Translations under genes and position numbers: made by a program
Assembly: GCF_963678635.1 (NCBI RefSeq)
Contig: NC_087068.1
Location: 42,557,649 to 42,617,648 of the forward strand
Origin: Symsagittifera roscoffensis
Taxonomy: Eukaryota > Xenacoelomorpha > Acoela > Convolutidae
Length of the DNA stretch: 60,000 nucleotides
Reading direction: 5' to 3'
Shown here: positions 22,750-34,346 of the stretch, piece after piece
Numbering within the stretch: the stretch's first letter is position 1
How the letters are laid out: each line of letters begins with the position of its first letter
The notes under the pieces: model-generated
The model's input: only the letters and a program-made list of their open reading frames with translations
Databases searched by the model: none
Told to the model about the DNA's origin: nothing

Positions 22750-24430
22750 ACCTTTTCCGAGGCTTTTAAAATTTTCACCCGATACCATTCCGGATACGTT
22801 CTCCTGTAGGAACTAACTAGAAACGGTGTATTTTCTGTCCCAAGACCCTTCCGGATTGAAGCTAAACCTCTTATTTGACAATTCACCTTAACTGTGAAGG
22901 GTCTCATAACTAGCCCAGTTTCGACTCGACTATGGTTTTCTGGTTCCCTTAGCCCTCCTTTTTTGACTAGAGCAGCGTAAAATTGCCTTATCCAACCATT
23001 ACTACTCTTTGGTGGGGGTATAAGAGCTTTCTAAAAATATATATAAAATGTGAGGGGTGTACCTTCCCGAATTAGTGAGTTTGCTAAAAACAATCTTAAA
23101 AAATTTTCACGCTTGTTTTCTCGAACAATTGAAGTTTCTATGAGTAAGCTCACCTAATTTCTGATCTAATGGTACCAGAATCAACTGGATCTGTCCAGTT
23201 GTTCCAAAGTTATTAACCAAAACGTCTTTTTTCTAATAGGTTCTTGCAAAAAAAACAATCTAAAACGTTCCAGCTGAAAAAATTTGCCAAAAACAATGCT
23301 ATTTGGACCCTTCCAGATTGATGAATCCACTAAATCAGGGACGTTAAGTTCAATTTCACTGTAACCCGGAAGGCTATCGGCAAACGGGTTTTAACACCTG
23401 TCGAATCACTAGCGAACGTTGTCCGAACAACAATTTTTACTGTCCTAACTCAAAAGTTTTGCACACTAATTTTGCGCTTTGTTCCGTTCCAAAAAATATC
23501 GATATCTCATAAATCGCGATTTGTGGGGGTTTCAAAGTATCGCTATTTTGACCCTAAAAACCGGTCTGTTTACTGTGTTTTTCACTGAAAAACGGTATAG
23601 GAGTATTAATAAAGGCTGTATAAATGGTAATACTAGTAATATTATACCCCTCCAGGTTTGTTCAATACCCGAATTCAGGTGCTTAACTCGGAAATTTGCA
23701 GTTCGGTGAAGAATCACTACAGTGCAGTCACTGTCGAGCCCCCCATAGATTATTATCCTATTTTTCGTACCAAAGGGATACAAAACTTGTTCACGATACG
23801 AAACAGTCGATTGTTGTTGTCCTTGCGCCCCTTCTTCTCGCTCCTTGCACTGCTTGCCGGATCAGTCTTCTTCTCTAATCCCGAGACCCTTCCGGGTTGA
23901 GCTTAAATTAGCTTTAACGTGCTTAAATACTCAAATAACCCTACATTACAAGCACCACAAACGGGCCACGAAATTGATCGTAACGATCCTGACTGATACA
24001 AATACCTGTAACAACAAAATATCTAACAACAACAAACGTTAGGGTCGGATCACATCTCGTCTGGGGGGATGATTTCAACTGATTTTATACTTTTTTACTG
24101 TTTTTGGTTTTTTCGGTTATTTATTTGTTTTTTGTTTTTTCTTAGGTACTATACTACTTTTTGTTTGGTTTCCTGTATAACTTTTAGTGTTTTTGGTCAC
24201 GCACCACTCAGGAAACTCAGGAAATGACGGCACCGCGAATCCCCCCACCCTTTCTGGTTCGTGAATTTTCGGTACTAACTAGGTTAAAAAACTATTCACG
24301 GGAATCCGAAAGGCTTGCGCGTTCCAAACTACGCTTCCGCCCCGGTGGTTAGGGCTTTGTTATGAGCATCGACTCGACGCGGAGTGCTCGTTAATGGTTC
24401 TGCCGGTCATGATGTTAAAAAGAATAACAC

Positions 24431-24442
24431 CCAGGAGCGCCA
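24431..24442 (-). promoter_or_regulatory. Candidate primer-binding site (copy A)
   Basis: The minus strand reads TGGCGCTCCTGG, starting 12 nt inside the LTR end. TGG pairs with the CCA end of a tRNA. The same 12-mer at the same 12-nt offset occurs in copy B. The offset is larger than usual and I cannot name the tRNA. Confidence 0.4.
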
Positions 24443-24454
24443 TAAAAACATCTA

Positions 24455-25369
24455 TGTAGCATTCGCCCGGAAGTACAGATCGACGGAAAATAAAACTAGG
24501 TTCTAAAACAACTGGCCAGCGTCTACACACAGCTCCACATGCTTTTCACCGTCACTGCCAAAGCCAGTTTCTAACATGGTCTTTCTAACATCGGTTCGAC
24601 AAAAAAAACGTTACTGTTTCCGTCTTTTATCAGAACGCTCTACTTAACTTAATTATATGCAAAAATAGTGAGCTCATGGCTGAGTCTCAGTATCACCAGA
24701 CCACGAGGTCACTCCTAAAAACAAGGCTACTACTTGTTTACTATTTAATTATTGTTTTTGTTCAGTAGATAAAAAACATCATCTCCATCGAATATGGATC
24801 AACCCTTTCCCCCAATTCCTAGCTTCTCATGCTCTGAAAACGAATTTTTTATTAATTAAATTCAACTCAAGACAATCCGGGAAGCTAAAAATTGTTAAAA
24901 CAACGAGTTACAGTTCTCTCCCGAGACATTTCCGGATTCTGGAATCAGGAGAAATAACGCTCTTGTGTCTTCTCGGAAGGCTGGACACGTCGTCCGAACA
25001 CCCTTCCTTTTTCTGTTGAACTGCGCAGTAACGGTTGTAGCGGCACAATTGTTACAACTCGGAGCGGTTACTGAAAATTTCTTGTCACAATATCAATCTG
25101 CTTTCGTTTTTCCGTTGTTGCTCTCTCTGAGAATATTGTTGTTCTGTTTTCGCAGTTTCAGTGCGCTAAATATTAAAAGTTCACGAGTCGTTCACGTCCA
25201 AATCGAGTTTTTAAATATTAGCATGTATGTCAAATACAACCCTTCCCGATTTGTCTGATCGTTCAATTAACTTCACTAATTCATAAAAACCATCAATCTT
25301 CTCGGTTAGATGTTCCAAAAAAAATTCGAATGCGAAATTGCATTTTGACCATTCTGGTCGAATGTCACA
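24455..25369 (-). repeat. 5' LTR of copy A
   Basis: About 915 bp, bounded on the + strand by TGTAGCATTCG and CGAATGTCACA, an imperfect 11-bp terminal inverted repeat with the expected TG...CA ends. It is similar over its whole length to the two copy B LTRs but clearly diverged, so it belongs to a separate insertion. It includes the near-palindrome around CCGGATTCTGGAATCAGG (24932-24949). Confidence 0.85.
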
Positions 25370-25506
25370 AAAAAACTCCCAAAACTTCCTAACAATTTGC
25401 CCCAAACTCAATCGCTCCAACTATTTGGTTTTTTTACAGCAAAATTGTAATGAACCATTCTCAATGTAACTTTTCCAAGAACTGAACAAATAAAACTATT
25501 TCTCTT
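25370..25506. other. 137-bp gap between the two elements
   Basis: Sequence between the 5' LTR of copy A and the 3' LTR of copy B, with no match in either element that I can see. It is probably host DNA. No target-site duplication of either element is apparent here. Confidence 0.5.
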
Positions 25507-26406
25507 TGTAACATTCGCCCGGAAGTACATTTCGACGGAAAATAAAGCTAGGTTCTAAGACGACTGGCCAACGTCTAAACAGAGCTCTACATGCTTTTCA
25601 CCGTCTCTACCAAAGCCAGTTCTTTTGGTGGTCTTTTCAACATCGGGTCGACAAAAACGTTACTGTTCTCCGGCTTCGACCAGAACGCTCAAATTAACTT
25701 AATTACATGCAAAATGGTGGGTCTCAGTATCCCCAGACCACGAGGTCACTCCAAAAAACAGGACTACTACTACTTATTATATTACGATTGTTTTTGTTCA
25801 GTAGATAAAAATCATCATCTCCATCGAAGATGGATCAACCCTTTCCCCCAACTCCTAGCTTCTCATCGTCGTAAAATGAATTCAGATGTTAAATAAATTC
25901 AATTCAAGACATAACCAAGAAGGTAAAAGTTTGTATAAAATGATATGAGTCCAAGTCCCGAGACCCCTCCGGATTCTTGAATCCGGGTAAATAACAACTT
26001 TGTCTTCTTTACGGAAGGCTGCTTTTCCACCTTTCAGCGTTGTTGTGAACGGCCTTGCAACGATTGTAGCAGCACAATCGTTGCAACTCGGAACTGTCTC
26101 TGCTGACTCTGCAATTCGTTATTGTTTTTCTATCACAATTCTCGTAGTTATCGCTATCGCAACTATTTTTGTTCTGATTTTTTCTGGTTTTCTTCCAAAA
26201 TGGCCGATTTTGACGTTTCTCAGAAATATGACGTCATACTTCGAAATTTTAAAAATTTGAATTACCAGAATATTCCAGCCTTCACAGTTTGACTAATCGT
26301 TCCAATAACACTGCTAGTCCTTCAAAACTGCTAATTCGGAAGGTTAGCTGCTAATAACTCGAAATTGCCGAATCTGCATTTTCGTATATACTGGTCGAAT
26401 GTCACA
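25507..26406 (-). repeat. 3' LTR of copy B
   Basis: 900 bp, from TGTAACATTCG to CGAATGTCACA on the + strand. It differs from the 5' LTR by scattered substitutions and an indel of about 11 bp near 25718 (the GAGCTCATGGCTGC segment is missing here). It contains a perfect 8-bp-arm hairpin CCGGATTCTTGAATCCGG (25969-25986) following the GACCCCT core. Confidence 0.93.
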
Positions 26407-27068
26407 TACTCCCCGGAAAGCCCGGTCAAAATCCCCATTGAATTTCGCATTGTTCGTAAAATTGGTACAGTGTCATCGAACAGAATTTACAAAATGCATG
26501 AAATTACTTTTATCCGCGTCATACCGACTCACTGCAGCATATAAATGGCATCATTCTACACTATATAGCCTTCTAAATTCTTTCACTAATCTGCACTTTG
26601 AGGATATGACTTAAGACAAAAAAAATTTCTGACTTCCAACGTCAATGCCCTGATTTAAAACTTTTTCTCCTATGTTTTAAAAGGTGTTAGTTTGCAGGAC
26701 AGTCCTGCCAACGAACCAGCTAAAATTATCCTACTATGCTTCTTCCCTTCGGAATTTTAGTTGTTATTGTCGTGAATATTAAAATTAAGGAACTCTGTGG
26801 TCAGAAAGAACAATGAAACAATCTCCCTCTTCAAGAGATTACCCAAGCCTTTCATGTCACCACAAAGTGATCAGTTTTCCTAGTTGATTAAAAACAGTCA
26901 TGCAGGCTGGAATATTTAAATATACTCTTTACTCAAGCCTTTCTAAATAAATAGTAAATGTCTCTAAAGCCACCAACTAAAATCAAAATGCAAATCCATA
27001 AATGCAACAAATTCTTTAATGCTCAAAACTCAACTAAATGTTTCAGTTTTCAATGACAACTTGGTTGC
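26407..27068 (-). other. 3' non-coding region of copy B
   Basis: Between the accessory coding region and the 3' LTR. The minus strand next to the LTR reads CCGGGGAGTA, the only purine-rich candidate for a polypurine tract. The perfect inverted repeat GCAGGACAGTCCTGC is at 26694-26708. Otherwise AT-rich with no supported ORF. Confidence 0.5.
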
Positions 27069-28773
27069 TTAGTTTCTCACTTGAGTTTTCGTCACACACA
27101 TAAAACAATTCTGAGTTTTATTTTCTTCTCTTTTGTCACTTCTTTGTTTTTTCTTTTTTCGCCATTTAGAAGTTCTAAAACTTCTAAATTCTTCTAATAT
27201 CGCTTCTTTTTGCGTCTTGTCTTCCGGCCATTTGTCAATGCTCCATCTCCTCCTCCTGCGACATTGACTCTGCACTTTCAGTTTCTGTGTCTTGCAACAC
27301 ATCGTTAGCTATTCTGACGCTGTTGGAAGCAGTCCTCCAACACTTTTGCTCTTCTACCCTCTGTTTACAACAAGGTAGGGGATCTACATTAGATTCTCTG
27401 TTTCTGCAGAAGCTATTGTGAAGGCACAACGTCACGTTTCTCTCCAAATCTTCCTTCAACATCTCTTCTTTCTCCCTTCCATCACGTTCACTTGACCTGG
27501 AAATTCTCTTCACAGCGGTGGTCACTGTATTCCGATGAGTCACAAAAGCTCGCTTGAAAGCTCCTGCCCCAATGTCCAGCTGATACACACTGTACACTCT
27601 GCCGTGCTTCGACATATGCTTCTTGGCATACTCATACAACCATGCAGTCATGTTGGCTCTAAACCATGGCATCAGTCGTCTCCTTGCCCATATTTTCTTC
27701 ACTTTCATCGGAATTTTCAGAATCTTGCACGTTGTCTCAAAAAGAACTAAATCTTTTAGACAATCCAATTTCTGCAATTGTTCCCGCGTTGGTGCCTCCT
27801 GTCTATTGTTCTCCCTCACATGAGCTTCCAGCCATCGTATCGCCATCATAACTCCCACTATCACTACTGCTATGGACCGTGATGAGTCTGGTAAACTTAT
27901 GGAGAGCAGCTCTCCAGAGTCCCAGATCAACACCAGATTACTATGCCCGGGATACCACCATGTTTGCAGTAAGCAAGGGCAGGGAAACTCATCATGCGTT
28001 AACATGATGCTCCTCCAGTTACGCTTTCCCGAAACTTCCAGTAGTGGTTCTACTTCCATCATCACTCGGTGGACTTGATCTTTCTCATCTACTGTAATGT
28101 AATCCGTAACGGTTGATCCTATCTGTTTTTGTCTTTCAAAATCGCTGAAGTTCCCACTGACGTATCCCATGAACTTCTTTCCCAGTATCGATTCTAACTC
28201 CTCCTTAGTTCTCTCTGGAACTGCTGAGAACATCTTGCACAATAACTCATAAGATCTTTCTGACATTCTCGCTAATCTCACCTACTTTGGCACTGAGAAG
28301 GCTTGATCCACAATCGTTCTCGTACTTTTTACATCCACAGCTACGAAATGCACTGGGTATCTGCTCTTGCACATTGGACCTATTGTCAATCCCACCAAAT
28401 ATCGCGCTCCCAATGATCTGCGATAAGTTTCACTCTGCCTGATGTTCATTTCCCTCTCGATCGCTTTCCTCCATTTTCCTATGTGCTTTTGCTCAACTTG
28501 CAAAACTCCCGGGAACACTTCTACACTGATGGCCGTGACCATCTCATGTTTCTGTTCTAGATTCAATAAAGACTCTATAGAACCAAACATAGTGTAGAAT
28601 CCTAGTGCAGTCACTAGATTCACCTCGGTTCCTCCATGGCAATCTGCGATCAATTCCATTTCCGTCTTCGCTTTCATCACAATGTTCCCAAACAATATTG
28701 TCATTTGTTGTGTTGTTTCTCCTGGGTTTTCACGCAATCTAGACTTCCACAAACGTGACCTTCCAGTCCACAT
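27069..28773 (-). pseudogene. 3'-most accessory coding region, unknown, with possible membrane segment (copy B)
   Basis: Two frames in register, 28282-28773 and 27235-28281, are separated by one TAG at 28282-28284, about 510 codons in all. A short extra frame at 27069-27302 is rich in K and R. Visible features: a hydrophobic stretch SIAVVIVGVMMAIRWL (about 27860-27820), a helical middle, and a Cys-rich end (five Cys around CLHNSFC and PCCKQ). The position before the 3' LTR is where env genes sit, but the hydrophobic stretch is short and no envelope signature is visible. Function unknown. The matching part of copy A is outside the window. Confidence 0.4.
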
Positions 28774-29264
28774 ACTTCTGCCAGACAGCTACCAGGTTTA
28801 ACCCAGTCTTCTGGTCCCCAGCCAGGCAACTCCACTTTGTCTTCCCCGTTGCTCTTAGAGGCTGTTGTCACCACATTGTATATGATATTAAGATCACGCA
28901 GGTTACAGTCCGCATTTTGTTTCCTCTGTACATCTTGCGTTGCAAGTAGTATCGAATCAGCGTTGGGACTAGGACACCACGATGGTCTCATCAGTTCCCA
29001 CACTACCATCAAGCTCGTTCTTAGTAATTTATCTGAGATTCCTTATCCAAATTGCACTCGTTTGTCGGATTCTGGCAGTAAAGGTGCAGCTACTTTTTCT
29101 TCTAGGACTAGTCCCAGTTTGGTCTGCGGGTTAGCAGCGCTCCTAATCGTTGCAATTCTCGACGTCCAGAACCTCAGCAACACCGTTTGTTTGTAATCAA
29201 AGAAGCAATCGCGTATGTCTTCACTGAGAAACGGGTTGTACGCCATCCCTATGACTCCGGACAC
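28701..29264 (-). pseudogene. Accessory coding fragment with cysteine cluster (copy B)
   Basis: Frames 29043-29264 and 28701-29012 share one reading frame, separated by stops around 29013-29045. The second ends in a cluster of Cys (GSCLAEVCGLEGHVCGSLDC), then the frame shifts into 28282-28773. No family is recognised. A Cys-rich segment followed downstream by a hydrophobic stretch could suggest a secreted or membrane protein, but no signal peptide is evident. Confidence 0.35.
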
Positions 29265-29321
29265 GTAACCGTATGACTTCTTTCTTATTGGTCCACAGTA
29301 TTCATTGGATTTCGGCAGTGC

Positions 29322-31703
29322 TCATATGCATTCCTTAGTGAGCCTCAGTTCTTTGTTCGAGAATCTCCTGATTTCGTCTATTTTCCTCATGGGTTCTAGC
29401 TCCTCGGGTTCTTTCATGTTCACCCTCATCGGCTTGCTCTGATGCATATCCAGCAGTGCTAGCAAGAGTAAGGCTTTCGCTCGTTCATCACCCTCTTTCA
29501 GCATCTTGACACAGGTATTCAATGCGGGCACTGAAATTTGCTCTCTCATGAATCGGATGAAACAGAGAGCGTCCCTCCACTTCGCGCACGCTACTGCCAT
29601 TCCCTCTTGGATTATCAGATCCATCATACTCGTCATCAGGAAGACCTTTTCTTCTTTAGATCTCTTCCTTTCTTCTGAATCATATTCCTCGCGAGTCAGT
29701 CCGATCATGCACCAGGCGAACCTCAGCTGTAATTCAGTCCTCACATAGGGCACTGCTATCAGAGCGTGTATCCTTGGTCTAGTCCTCATCTCTTCCTCAA
29801 AGTACCATAACACTACAGCTTTCCATGGAAGGCTCACCAACTGCTCGATCGTTTCCGCCTGCATCTCAGACGACGCTAGAGTCCCGTATGCTTTCTGCTT
29901 AAGGGTGGTGCCTTGCATCATTGTCTCCAGATAACCTTCCATGGCACTCTTGTCTTCCAGAGCCATTAAGTGTCCTCTGGCCAAGTTTCTGTACTCCAAC
30001 ATCTCAATGTATCCATCGGTGGGTTCATCTATTGATACAGTCTTCGACAGTGTCAGTCGGTTATATTCCACTGGGACCAGTTGTCCTACGACACTTCCCT
30101 TTCCGTGGTTCATGGGAGACGGTTTAAAGTCTTTCGTGGTACTTTCCCCACATTGGCTGAGTATTTCCATTTCTAACGTTGCTCCAATCAGAGTGCGGTC
30201 ACTCCGTTTGGATTTATAACCTGTCGACTTTATCCCTGCCATGAGAATGTGCGGCACCATTGCTACATCCGTTAACATTCTGTCCGTGCCAGGCAATCGA
30301 TCATCACCTTGTCCCAAATCCATGACTTCTCAGAATCGTTTCCTTTTCGCTGAGTTGACAGCTTCTATCGATATCTCCGAATCCACCTTCATCTTTCCCG
30401 CTTTCCTCGGTATCACTTTGCTGCCTATTTTCATCTTCATCTCATTGATTTTATCAATCACCAATTTCGATCGCATCGTTCCTTTCCTAGTTCTCGACAG
30501 ATATACAACTTCTCCTTTATCTTCTTGCGGTGTCATCTTTATGGGAGAGTTTGCTTCACTTTCGTCAGTGGCTGAGTCGATCAACAACTCATTCAATCTC
30601 CCTTCACACTCGTCGAGTTTGTCAAGGACTTCCCGCCTCAGTGGTCGGTTGAGACCTATTTTCAAAATGGACTGGGTTCCATAGCTCTGAACCACTGTCC
30701 AGACTTCCTCCATGAAGGCTACTCTGTCCAATCTGCGTCCCGTCCTATTCTCGTGGTCTCGGTGATGTACCTCCCACTCTTCTTCGGGTGATATTACCAA
30801 GAAGGGTACTCTGGCAACGCCTTCTATTCTCCTTCTCCTTGGTGATTCCATGAGGAGTCTCTGTTCATTGTCTTTAGAATTGCCCGGAGAGCTGCTCTCC
30901 GGCAAACTCCGTTTCCTTTCCGCAAAAGCTGACGGAAGCTCCAGTGTCGAAGTTCCTTCGTATGCTGGTTCAGTCGTTTCCAACGCGTCTGCGTTGTTTT
31001 CAAAGTCACTGAATAAATTGAAATCCACGCTGGATATTCCTCCTGTCGATGCTTTATCGTCCTCCTTCTCCGCTTGATCGGGATCCTCTTGCATAGGCTC
31101 TTTCGATCGACGGATTCCTCCCTGCCCATCATCACCTCCTGATGTATCTCTAGAACTTGAGGGTCCTTGCTTCTCAGTCTTGGCCCCTTCCGGAAATTTC
31201 GGTATGATTAGTCTGCCTGCAGATTCATCTTCCTCTTCTCCATGGACCACTTTGATTTCCTCATAGCCGAAGGGTGCCAGGAAGGTTCTCGTCTGCAGCG
31301 TTCCTCCCACTGTTAACCCTTGTTTCACACTGTTCAAAATCAGGGAGGCCTCAGGTAATTCGGCTCTTCCTCTCATCCTCGTAGGCGCTAGGTTTAATTC
31401 CATCCATTCCGTGTCAAACGCTCCAGGCTTTGGAGTCGCGGCATTGCCTATGCGCCTCCTCGTGGCTTGATCAGTATAAGCAAATTGCGTATACTGTAAC
31501 ACTGCGGCATTCCTGCCCACAAAACACGGATCCATCGTTTCCGAGAATTTCGCTACCCTCCTTTCATTGGTCTCAAATGCTCTCAATCTAGGAGTTTGTA
31601 CTACGGAGACTGCCCCGAGCAACATTCTTCTTATCGGAGGGAATTCAGGGATTTTCTCTGGCAGCTTCTCGTAATCACCCCAGTCTTTCGTCTCTTCTCT
31701 CAC
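29322..31703 (-). pseudogene. Accessory polyprotein, distal charged region (copy B)
   Basis: Frames 30330-31703 (457 codons) and 29322-30323 (333 codons) lie in one frame, separated by a TGA at 30330-30332 where copy A reads through (KRKRVEEAMD). Total about 790 codons. The N-terminal 150 residues are folded-looking (ETMDPCFVGRNAAVLQYTQF). The middle is acidic, S/G/E-rich and low complexity. The end is helical (ERAKALLLLALLDMHQ). No known domain is recognised. It is the longest nearly open stretch of the accessory region. Confidence 0.55.
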
Positions 31704-31768
31704 CTTGTGGTATGCCGCAGTGAGACGAGGAATTCTTGTTATCTCACCATTCGTCTTGACATAGGGCC

Positions 31769-32440
31769 TTAGATTCCAGAGCTTCGAAAGACTTCAATGT
31801 GCCCTCTCTCTACTTCTACCATACGGAAGTGATCATCAAAGTTGACGACCGTCATTTCTGGCTCTGCTATCTTTCCAAACAACAGATCTTCGCTCATGAG
31901 TTCTCGCAAAACATGCTGCTCACACCAGTTCAGCACACTCCCGTCCACTGCTGATATGAGGTTCAGGTGCAGCACCGACCTCCTGTACGCTTCCACCTTA
32001 ACATCAGGGAACGCAAACGTGACTGCTGGTCCATAGATCACTGTCACAAACTCCGTGGCCCCTCTGATCAGCGCTAAGGGATCGGTCCTCATAGCTAAGC
32101 TTAGATCAGTTAGCAGAGGCAGGCCCCCGACATGTCGTCTCACGTCTTCCTCCCTCTCAATCGTCTCATTCTCTCATGTTCTAAAGCGATTCTGATGCAG
32201 GAGGTACTTTTCAGGAGGTACATCTCTTATCTGATTCCACGAATCCGTGGCTTTCTTCACGTCAAATTTCTTCACATTCTCTCTCATCTGCTCTGGGTAA
32301 CGTGTCAAGTTCATCAGTCCTCCCAAGTTTCCATGGGTTATTGCAATCAATGTTAGAAGTCCATCTAACCGCAAGTTCTGAACTCCTTCGGTGAGCAGTA
32401 CTACCGGTTCTTTCACAAAGTTTTCTGCTCCAAACGTCAC
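31769..32440 (-). pseudogene. Accessory polyprotein, central region (copy B)
   Basis: Frames 32174-32440 and 31769-32143 lie in one register with 32471-33196, separated by stops. Conserved peptides are LLTEGVQNLRLDGLLTLIA and VIYGPAVTFAFPDVKVEA, also present in copy A. No family is recognised. Ends with a frame change before 31703. Confidence 0.5.
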
Positions 32441-32470
32441 GAAAAAGGCTAGTAGTTCAACAATTGATAC

Positions 32471-33196
32471 TTACACTACTGCTTGGAGGAATTCTGTTAT
32501 CAAGTATCGAGAGAGTTTTGGGGAGACTTTTGCCAAGAAGGACGCGGTCCATCCGGCTCCCAGCCCTTCCAGCATGCTATCAGTCCGTTCAAAGCCTTCA
32601 TCTCCCTTCACCTTCTCAGTCCAGAAAGTCTCCAGGGTAACTTGGCACACTCTGTTTACAAACTCGGCTGCCTTCTCCTCGGCATTTTCGGCCAGGTTCA
32701 CCTCCTTTACCAGGTAGGCATGGATCTTCCTGATCATCACTGGACCTTGCTCAAAAGCATCCGAGCCCAATGCCGCTACTCGGAGAGTTAGATGTAGCCA
32801 CTGGTTAGCTTCTGGTTTGGTTCTCAAAACCATCGCCTCCAAGTGAGCTCTGGTATCCTTGGAGTTATTTCTTCTCTGTTCTTTACTATTTAAGTCCATT
32901 CCTCGGAACCATAAGTTTTTCGACATCGCCACTATTACTCGATGGTCGTCATCTCTTCCTGGCTTCATTTTGAGCAGTCGACTGAAATTGGACAGTTCCA
33001 ACCCCAGCACCTCGTCCAACACTAGCATGTGTAGTGAGTGGTCCTTGAATCCTCTCATTGCGTTCGAGATATCCGACCACACCACCGGTAGTTCGGCCCT
33101 GAGTGGTCTCAGATTCTCCATCTCTATCTCGCGATTTGGGGCCGATATGATTACATCATATTTCCCTTCTGAGAGCAAAACCACAATCGCATACAC
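32471..33196 (-). pseudogene. Accessory polyprotein, helical segment (copy B)
   Basis: 241 codons. The start (LSEGKYDVIISAPNREIEME) overlaps the end of the SGNH-2-like region, then LHMLVLDEVLGLELSNF and helices with LRVAALGSDAFEQGP and GWTASFLAKV follow. These match 4315-5050 of copy A closely, so the protein is old in this element family. Function unknown. Confidence 0.5.
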
Positions 33197-33711
33197 AAAT
33201 TTTAGTCCATCCGGGAGACGTGGGTATCCAGGGTATCCACCACTTCAGGGTATCCACCACTTCACCCATCGACTCGAGTATATCTTTTATCGCTGGCCAT
33301 ACAGCGGCTTCAGCTGTCGTAGGCTCTGTGAGTCTGCTCAGAAAACCCCTACTATGTAAATGGTCATTGATGCCAGCAAACACAAATTTGATTGGGTTCA
33401 TCTCTGTTTGTCTTTGTACCCCAACCGCCATTGACACGGATTACATTAGGTCCAGATCGACCTCTGCCAACATTATCACGTCCGGCCAAAAACAGAGACT
33501 TGGAAGTGTGCACGAAGTCTGAATTCGCTACTATCATAATCTTGGCCTTCCTCATTTCTGCCTTGTCGTATGCGGCAAAGATGGTCTCATCTTTCTTTAT
33601 CGCTTTCAACCCGCCGTATCTTTGGACATCACCTTCTTGATTCACTTGTTTCGCGTATACCCTTTCTTTCACATGACCTGGGGGTGTCTTCAGCTGCCTG
33701 AACATCTTCAC
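33156..33711 (-). pseudogene. Accessory polyprotein, possible second SGNH-like domain (copy B)
   Basis: Frames 33364-33711 and 33156-33437. Conserved MIVANSDF and FAGINDH (GxND, resembling SGNH block III). A 17-bp direct repeat (AGGGTATCCACCACTTC, about 33227-33261) has been inserted and wrecks the frame; copy A lacks it. Only block III is convincing, so this may be another Rossmann-like fold. Confidence 0.4.
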
Positions 33712-33788
33712 ATGTTGTCCAATTGGCGCCCTCGTTATCAGAAATCTTCCCGGTCTCTCTTCTCGATTCCCCTCATCGTGATTCAGTC

Positions 33789-34313
33789 TTACGTCTTGTA
33801 ACGGCCTTGCATCGTGTTATTAGAGGGCAGTGCCTCTAGGTTGGCAAACCTCAAGGCAGTTGTAGAGCTGAAGTTTATGCCAGCCGCTATCAACCAGTCC
33901 ACTCCTGTTATCGAGTACAACCCGCTGACCGATAACCTTGCTCCGTTCAGCATCCTCATGGCATCCGCTGCGAAGCTCGCTGTCTGAAGGTTCAGTTTCA
34001 TCAGGTCATCCTTGTATATGTGCCATGGAGAAGGTATTGGCCTCGACCACATTAGAGAGCTCCTGTTTGGACGTCGCTCCTCTCGACTGGTGCTCGTTGT
34101 TTCAGATCTCGTATCCGATCTAGAGGTGCTGGTCGTTTCCGCTGTCGAATTGACAGGTCCTAACCTTCCTCCAGGGTTGATGGTCCTCCTCATGGGCGCT
34201 TCTCTCAATCGATCTTGTACATCTGTTCTGTGCCCGGGTTCGCTGGAGCTTTGCGGCTTATAGATGGTCACGGCTGGGACCGCTCCCAAGCGTGTTTCCA
34301 GGTTAGGAGGCAC
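33789..34313 (-). pseudogene. Accessory polyprotein, linker and following domain (copy B)
   Basis: 174 codons in the same frame as the SGNH end at 34347, after a TAG. It starts with VPPNLET, then an S/T/R repeat linker, then LMKLNLQTASFAADAMRMLN and a hydrophobic segment. It matches 5576-6180 of copy A. No family is recognised. Confidence 0.5.
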
Positions 34314-34346
34314 AAATGTGGTAATTGTCAGTTCGTTAGATACTCC

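Larger units (their letters stand above)
18438..23904. repeat. Tandem duplication in copy A, unit 2
   Basis: Second block of the 5.47 kb duplication. Differences from unit 1 are few, for example CCACTAATGG instead of GTCACAAATGG near 20930, and single base changes at 22105, 23163 and 23374. Shared stop codons show the element was already dead when duplicated. Confidence 0.9.
21731..24430 (-). other. Leader / 5' untranslated region (copy A, LTR-proximal)
   Basis: Lies between the candidate primer site and gag. It holds the small ORF at 21915-22283 and the minisatellite. The LTR-proximal 530 bp (23905-24430) is unique to this duplicate. It includes a strongly biased T-rich and GT-rich stretch at 24085-24190 and a GAGCA...TGCTC hairpin near 24365-24390 that is weaker than in copy B. 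Confidence 0.6.
1..25369 (-). mobile_element. Copy A: rearranged Ty3/gypsy-type giant LTR retrotransposon, left end outside the window
   Basis: Minus-strand element with its 5' LTR at 24455-25369. It holds leader, gag, protease, RT/RNase H, integrase and a long accessory coding region, all colinear with copy B (25507-49847) but clearly diverged in sequence. Two internal tandem duplications break the normal order: leader-gag-protease occurs twice (12970-18437 and 18438-23904), and integrase plus the accessory 5' end occurs twice (7816-9894 and 1-2327). All genes carry stops or frameshifts. The 3' LTR is not in the window. Copy A lacks the macro domain of copy B. It is a dead element. Confidence 0.88.

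Noticed and set aside
25370-25506. Solo LTR remnant or polypurine tract between the elements
   Set aside because: No similarity to LTR or 3' region could be seen; left as likely host sequence.
27235-29264. Calling this region env
   Set aside because: Position fits, but there is no signal peptide, fusion motif or convincing membrane anchor at the end; function left as unknown.
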